Part shown: in pieces, positions 4,148 through 6,001 of the stretch
Layout: each line of letters starts with the position of its first letter
Position numbering within the stretch: the stretch's first letter is position 1
DNA from: Desulfurococcales archaeon
GTDB taxonomy: Archaea; Thermoproteota; Thermoprotei_A; Sulfolobales; Desulfurococcaceae
Assembly (NCBI GenBank): GCA_026985375.1
Contig: JALSQP010000163.1
Span: 1-6,001, forward strand
Reading direction: 5' to 3'
Length of the DNA: 6,001 nucleotides
Notes under the pieces: generated by a model
Told to the model about the DNA's origin: nothing
Databases searched by the model: none
Seen by the model: only the letters and a program-made list of their open reading frames with translations
Program-made: the position numbers and the translations under genes

Positions 4148-4445
4148 TTTCACATAAGTGGTTGCCCGTGCTTTGTATTTTCGATATTTTGAAGGCGATG
4201 AGTTCTTGTATGGTCTTCTCCTGTTTGGGTCGGGTTTTCGTCCCCGCATTGAGGGGGCTGTTGGGGCTCTACTTACCGCTTCAGCCCCTCATACGCAGGT
4301 ATTTGAGAGTCAGATTCCATGGAGCTATTGTGTCCCCGGCAACGATATATCCGCTAGGTATTCTAACCCACCTGTAGTTGAGGAACTCCGGCCTACCACC
4401 TCTGGGTAAAGTTCTTGATGTATTCCCTACACTAACATATACAAC
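4142..4445 (-). pseudogene. tnpB: Decayed C-terminal fragment of tnpB (IS200/IS605 OrfB)
   Basis: TnpB is the RNA-guided nuclease carried by IS200/IS605 elements. On the minus strand, 4445-4284 encodes 54 residues that follow the TnpB C-terminus: VVYVSVGNTSRT, then LPRGG where CPxCG is expected, YRWVRIPSGYIV where CPxCGYI is expected, and GDTIAPWNLTLKYLRMRG, the RuvC-III region (consensus DRDxxAAxN) with one Asp kept. It ends at a TGA (4283-4281); in another frame a tail with APTAPSMRGRKPDPN, resembling the TnpB C-terminal extension, continues to a TAG at 4142, so there is at least one frameshift. All four zinc-ribbon cysteines are lost, one by deletion, and an in-frame TGA (4448-4446) lies immediately upstream. 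The N-terminal three quarters is absent. The fragment is richer in G+C than its flanks. It is inactive debris of an old insertion. Confidence 0.75.
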
Positions 4446-4448
4446 TCA

Positions 4449-4640
4449 TATCTCCTCCAATAGTGCCGTGATAGATTATGATCTATTTACAGTAGATGCA
4501 TTCTATTGATGTCCTCGAATATGGTGAAGAATATATTAGAAAGAATTGCTGAGAATATTTGCTGATAACAATGCAGACCATACTTTCCTTAATAGTTGTG
4601 CTTAGTGCTTATCCTTCGTTTCAGTAAATGTTTTTCATGA
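4449..4640. other. Intergenic region between tnpB remnant and HD gene, no feature seen
   Basis: A+T-rich DNA with stops in all frames. In the tnpB frame a few codons beyond the TGA read ALLEEI, which could be further tnpB residue but is too short to count. No promoter, RNA gene or convincing terminator for the HD gene could be identified. Confidence 0.5.
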
Positions 4641-6001
4641 CTAGCTTGTCTCTGGTGGTTTTTCCTCAGCGCTTCTGCCTATGCCCTCGTCTATTATCTC
4701 CTTAGCTAGTGATGTGGCGGTTGCTATATCGTTGCTGGTGAGCTTCTTGTATTTTTCTCTATTAATGTAGACGAGGAATATTGCTTCTGGGATTATTCCG
4801 TGTTCCTTAGCAAATTTATTGAGTGGTATTTCATATCGATCCACTATTCTTCCCGACATGGCCTTCGCTATCAGGATGTGGCTGAATAGGTCTTCGGCGG
4901 CTGAAGGGAACACATCTATCGATATGATGGTAACCTTTATATCTTCGCAATGGAATCCTTTCTCGCCGAGGAGAACCGAGAGCTCCGTGCTTATCTGCTT
5001 GTTTATCGCTGCTTGGATGACCTCCTTGAAGCGCCTGGAGAATATATGGCGTGCGTCATTCTTGTTTATAGTGTATTTTGCGAGGAGCTTCCATGCTGGT
5101 TTCCTTATGTAGAGCAGGTTTTTGAGTGCTTGGCGTCCAAGCTCCCTATAGGTTTCTTCGCAGACAGCTCCTATGTCCCCGCTTGCCATGATGTTCTGTA
5201 GTAGCCCGTATATGCTGTAATCTGTGAGCGACATATAGGCTTCTAGGTCGCCCTCAACGACCCTATCTATTATTCCTGCGATATAGTGTTTAAGGCATCC
5301 AAGGAGTATACCTATGGTCTCGATAAAGGCAAGATTGACGTGATGTAGATAGACGTTCTTATACATGAATTTCCTGGCATTTAGAAGCCTTACTAGGTCA
5401 TCAACAGCTTTTGCTTCGATCCCTGGTATCAGGAGATTCTCGTAGGGGATTAGATGTGTGTTAAGTATCAGCCAGTCGATATTGATCTCGCCGAGCGGTA
5501 GCCCCGTGTAGTAGCTGTCCCGCTTAAGATAGTCGAGTATGTCGGCCGGGTAGAAGAAGTCTCTGACGACTAGTCTGACAACCATATGGGGGGCTAGATC
5601 AGGGCTTGGCTGGAAATAGTCTTCACGGCTTAGAAGACCTTTCTTGCCGAGATCAGTGTATTTAGCCATAGTGTATGGAGGCTTCATGGCTACGTCTAAT
5701 AACTCTATAACGGTGTCGGCATCAATACCTTTGCCACTCTCATCCACAACACGGTGTATAATGCGGCGGAGATAATCCCTGTAGATCAGGTAGCCCATGA
5801 CCTCATGGTTACCGAACCTGTAGCCGAGGAACCCGGGATTGCCAAGGACATACTTGTCAAAGGCGTGACTAAAAGGCCCGTGCCCAATATCATGGAGAAG
5901 ACCTGTAAGACGCGCGGCAAGCATTAGTTCACGAGCATGGCGGAGCATATACCTGCCGGTATCGCCCTGATGAGCATCCAGTAGCTCGAGGCTCCTAAGG
6001 A
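4641..6001 (-). CDS. HD-superfamily phosphohydrolase (COG1078-like, dNTPase-related), start outside window
   Basis: HD hydrolases of this group remove phosphates from nucleotides; SAMHD1 and bacterial dGTPase-like YwfO are relatives. The frame is open to the right edge: 17 further codons precede the first ATG (5948) and read as coherent protein (LELLDAHQGDTGRYM), so the true start lies beyond 6001. The metal-binding core is LLHDIGHGPFSHAF (at 5897-5856), with the paired His-Asp. The family motif DILDYLKRDSYYTGLPLGEI is also present (roughly 5546-5487), followed by INIDWLI. The first metal-ligand His, usually in an R-x-x-H-S-L-G motif, is expected upstream and is not visible. The visible part is 452 residues, close to full family length, ending in a charged tail, EEKPPETS. 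The exact substrate cannot be read from sequence. It is transcribed toward the tnpB remnant and appears intact. Confidence 0.9.
   Translation of the reverse strand, partial: LRSLELLDAHQGDTGRYMLRHARELMLAARLTGLLHDIGHGPFSHAFDKYVLGNPGFLGYRFGNHEVMGYLIYRDYLRRIIHRVVDESGKGIDADTVIELLDVAMKPPYTMAKYTDLGKKGLLSREDYFQPSPDLAPHMVVRLVVRDFFYPADILDYLKRDSYYTGLPLGEINIDWLILNTHLIPYENLLIPGIEAKAVDDLVRLLNARKFMYKNVYLHHVNLAFIETIGILLGCLKHYIAGIIDRVVEGDLEAYMSLTDYSIYGLLQNIMASGDIGAVCEETYRELGRQALKNLLYIRKPAWKLLAKYTINKNDARHIFSRRFKEVIQAAINKQISTELSVLLGEKGFHCEDIKVTIISIDVFPSAAEDLFSHILIAKAMSGRIVDRYEIPLNKFAKEHGIIPEAIFLVYINREKYKKLTSNDIATATSLAKEIIDEGIGRSAEEKPPETS

Noticed and set aside
4158..4409. Two overlapping plus-strand frames (4158-4409 and 4162-4377)
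   Set aside because: Both are antisense to the minus-strand tnpB remnant, whose translation matches TnpB over about 50 residues.
4142..4445. A functional TnpB-derived regulator (TldR-like)
   Set aside because: Only the C-terminal quarter remains, with an internal stop, a frameshift and an immediate upstream stop.
4819..5201. Plus-strand frames inside the HD hydrolase gene
   Set aside because: They are antisense shadows of a long conserved gene.
1..6001. tRNA, rRNA or CRISPR array
   Set aside because: No T-loop GGTTCRAATC pattern, rRNA-like block or regularly spaced repeats were found on reading either strand.

Overview
The window looks like chromosomal DNA from a hyperthermophilic crenarchaeon, probably of the Desulfurococcales or a close relative. 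The evidence is heavy AGA/AGG and ATA codon use, archaeal-type phosphoglycerate mutase, a Tfx-family regulator, GGTGA/GGAGG ribosome binding sites, A+T-rich TATA-like elements, and a mix of leadered and possibly leaderless genes. I cannot name a genus from this sequence alone.

Layout from left to right. At 1-330 (minus) is the N-terminal 110 codons of apgM, which runs off the left edge. A 275-bp divergent promoter region follows. At 606-1548 (plus) lie three very small genes of extreme composition: an 84-aa Trp/Gly/Pro/Tyr-rich protein, a 66-aa Tyr/Met-rich protein tightly coupled to it, and a 110-aa protein with an aromatic/proline-rich N-terminus and a C-terminal coiled coil. They resemble the archaeal/bacterial DUF5320-like group of small proteins. 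At 1660-2913 (plus) is a MoeA-family molybdopterin molybdenumtransferase with altered C-terminal active-site loops. At 2978-3466 (plus) is a Tfx-family DNA-binding regulator.

After the regulator comes a short G+C-rich intergenic island at about 3470-3540. At 3585-3902 (minus) is a 105-aa protein with a winged-helix-like, Panacea/YwgA-type signature. An A+T-rich stretch follows, then a decayed 3' fragment of a tnpB (IS200/IS605 family) gene at 4142-4445 (minus) that has lost all four zinc-ribbon cysteines. At 4641-6001 (minus) is a large HD-superfamily phosphohydrolase (COG1078-like) whose start lies beyond the right edge.

Functional reading. The plus-strand block 606-3466 is the interesting unit: three odd small proteins, then MoeA, then Tfx. 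In methanogens Tfx binds DNA at the molybdenum formylmethanofuran dehydrogenase operon, and MoeA inserts Mo or W into molybdopterin. A molybdenum/tungsten cofactor or metal-handling module is therefore a reasonable hypothesis, but the role of the small proteins is unknown and the link is inferred only from proximity. The right half is a mixture of a housekeeping nucleotide hydrolase and mobile-element debris.
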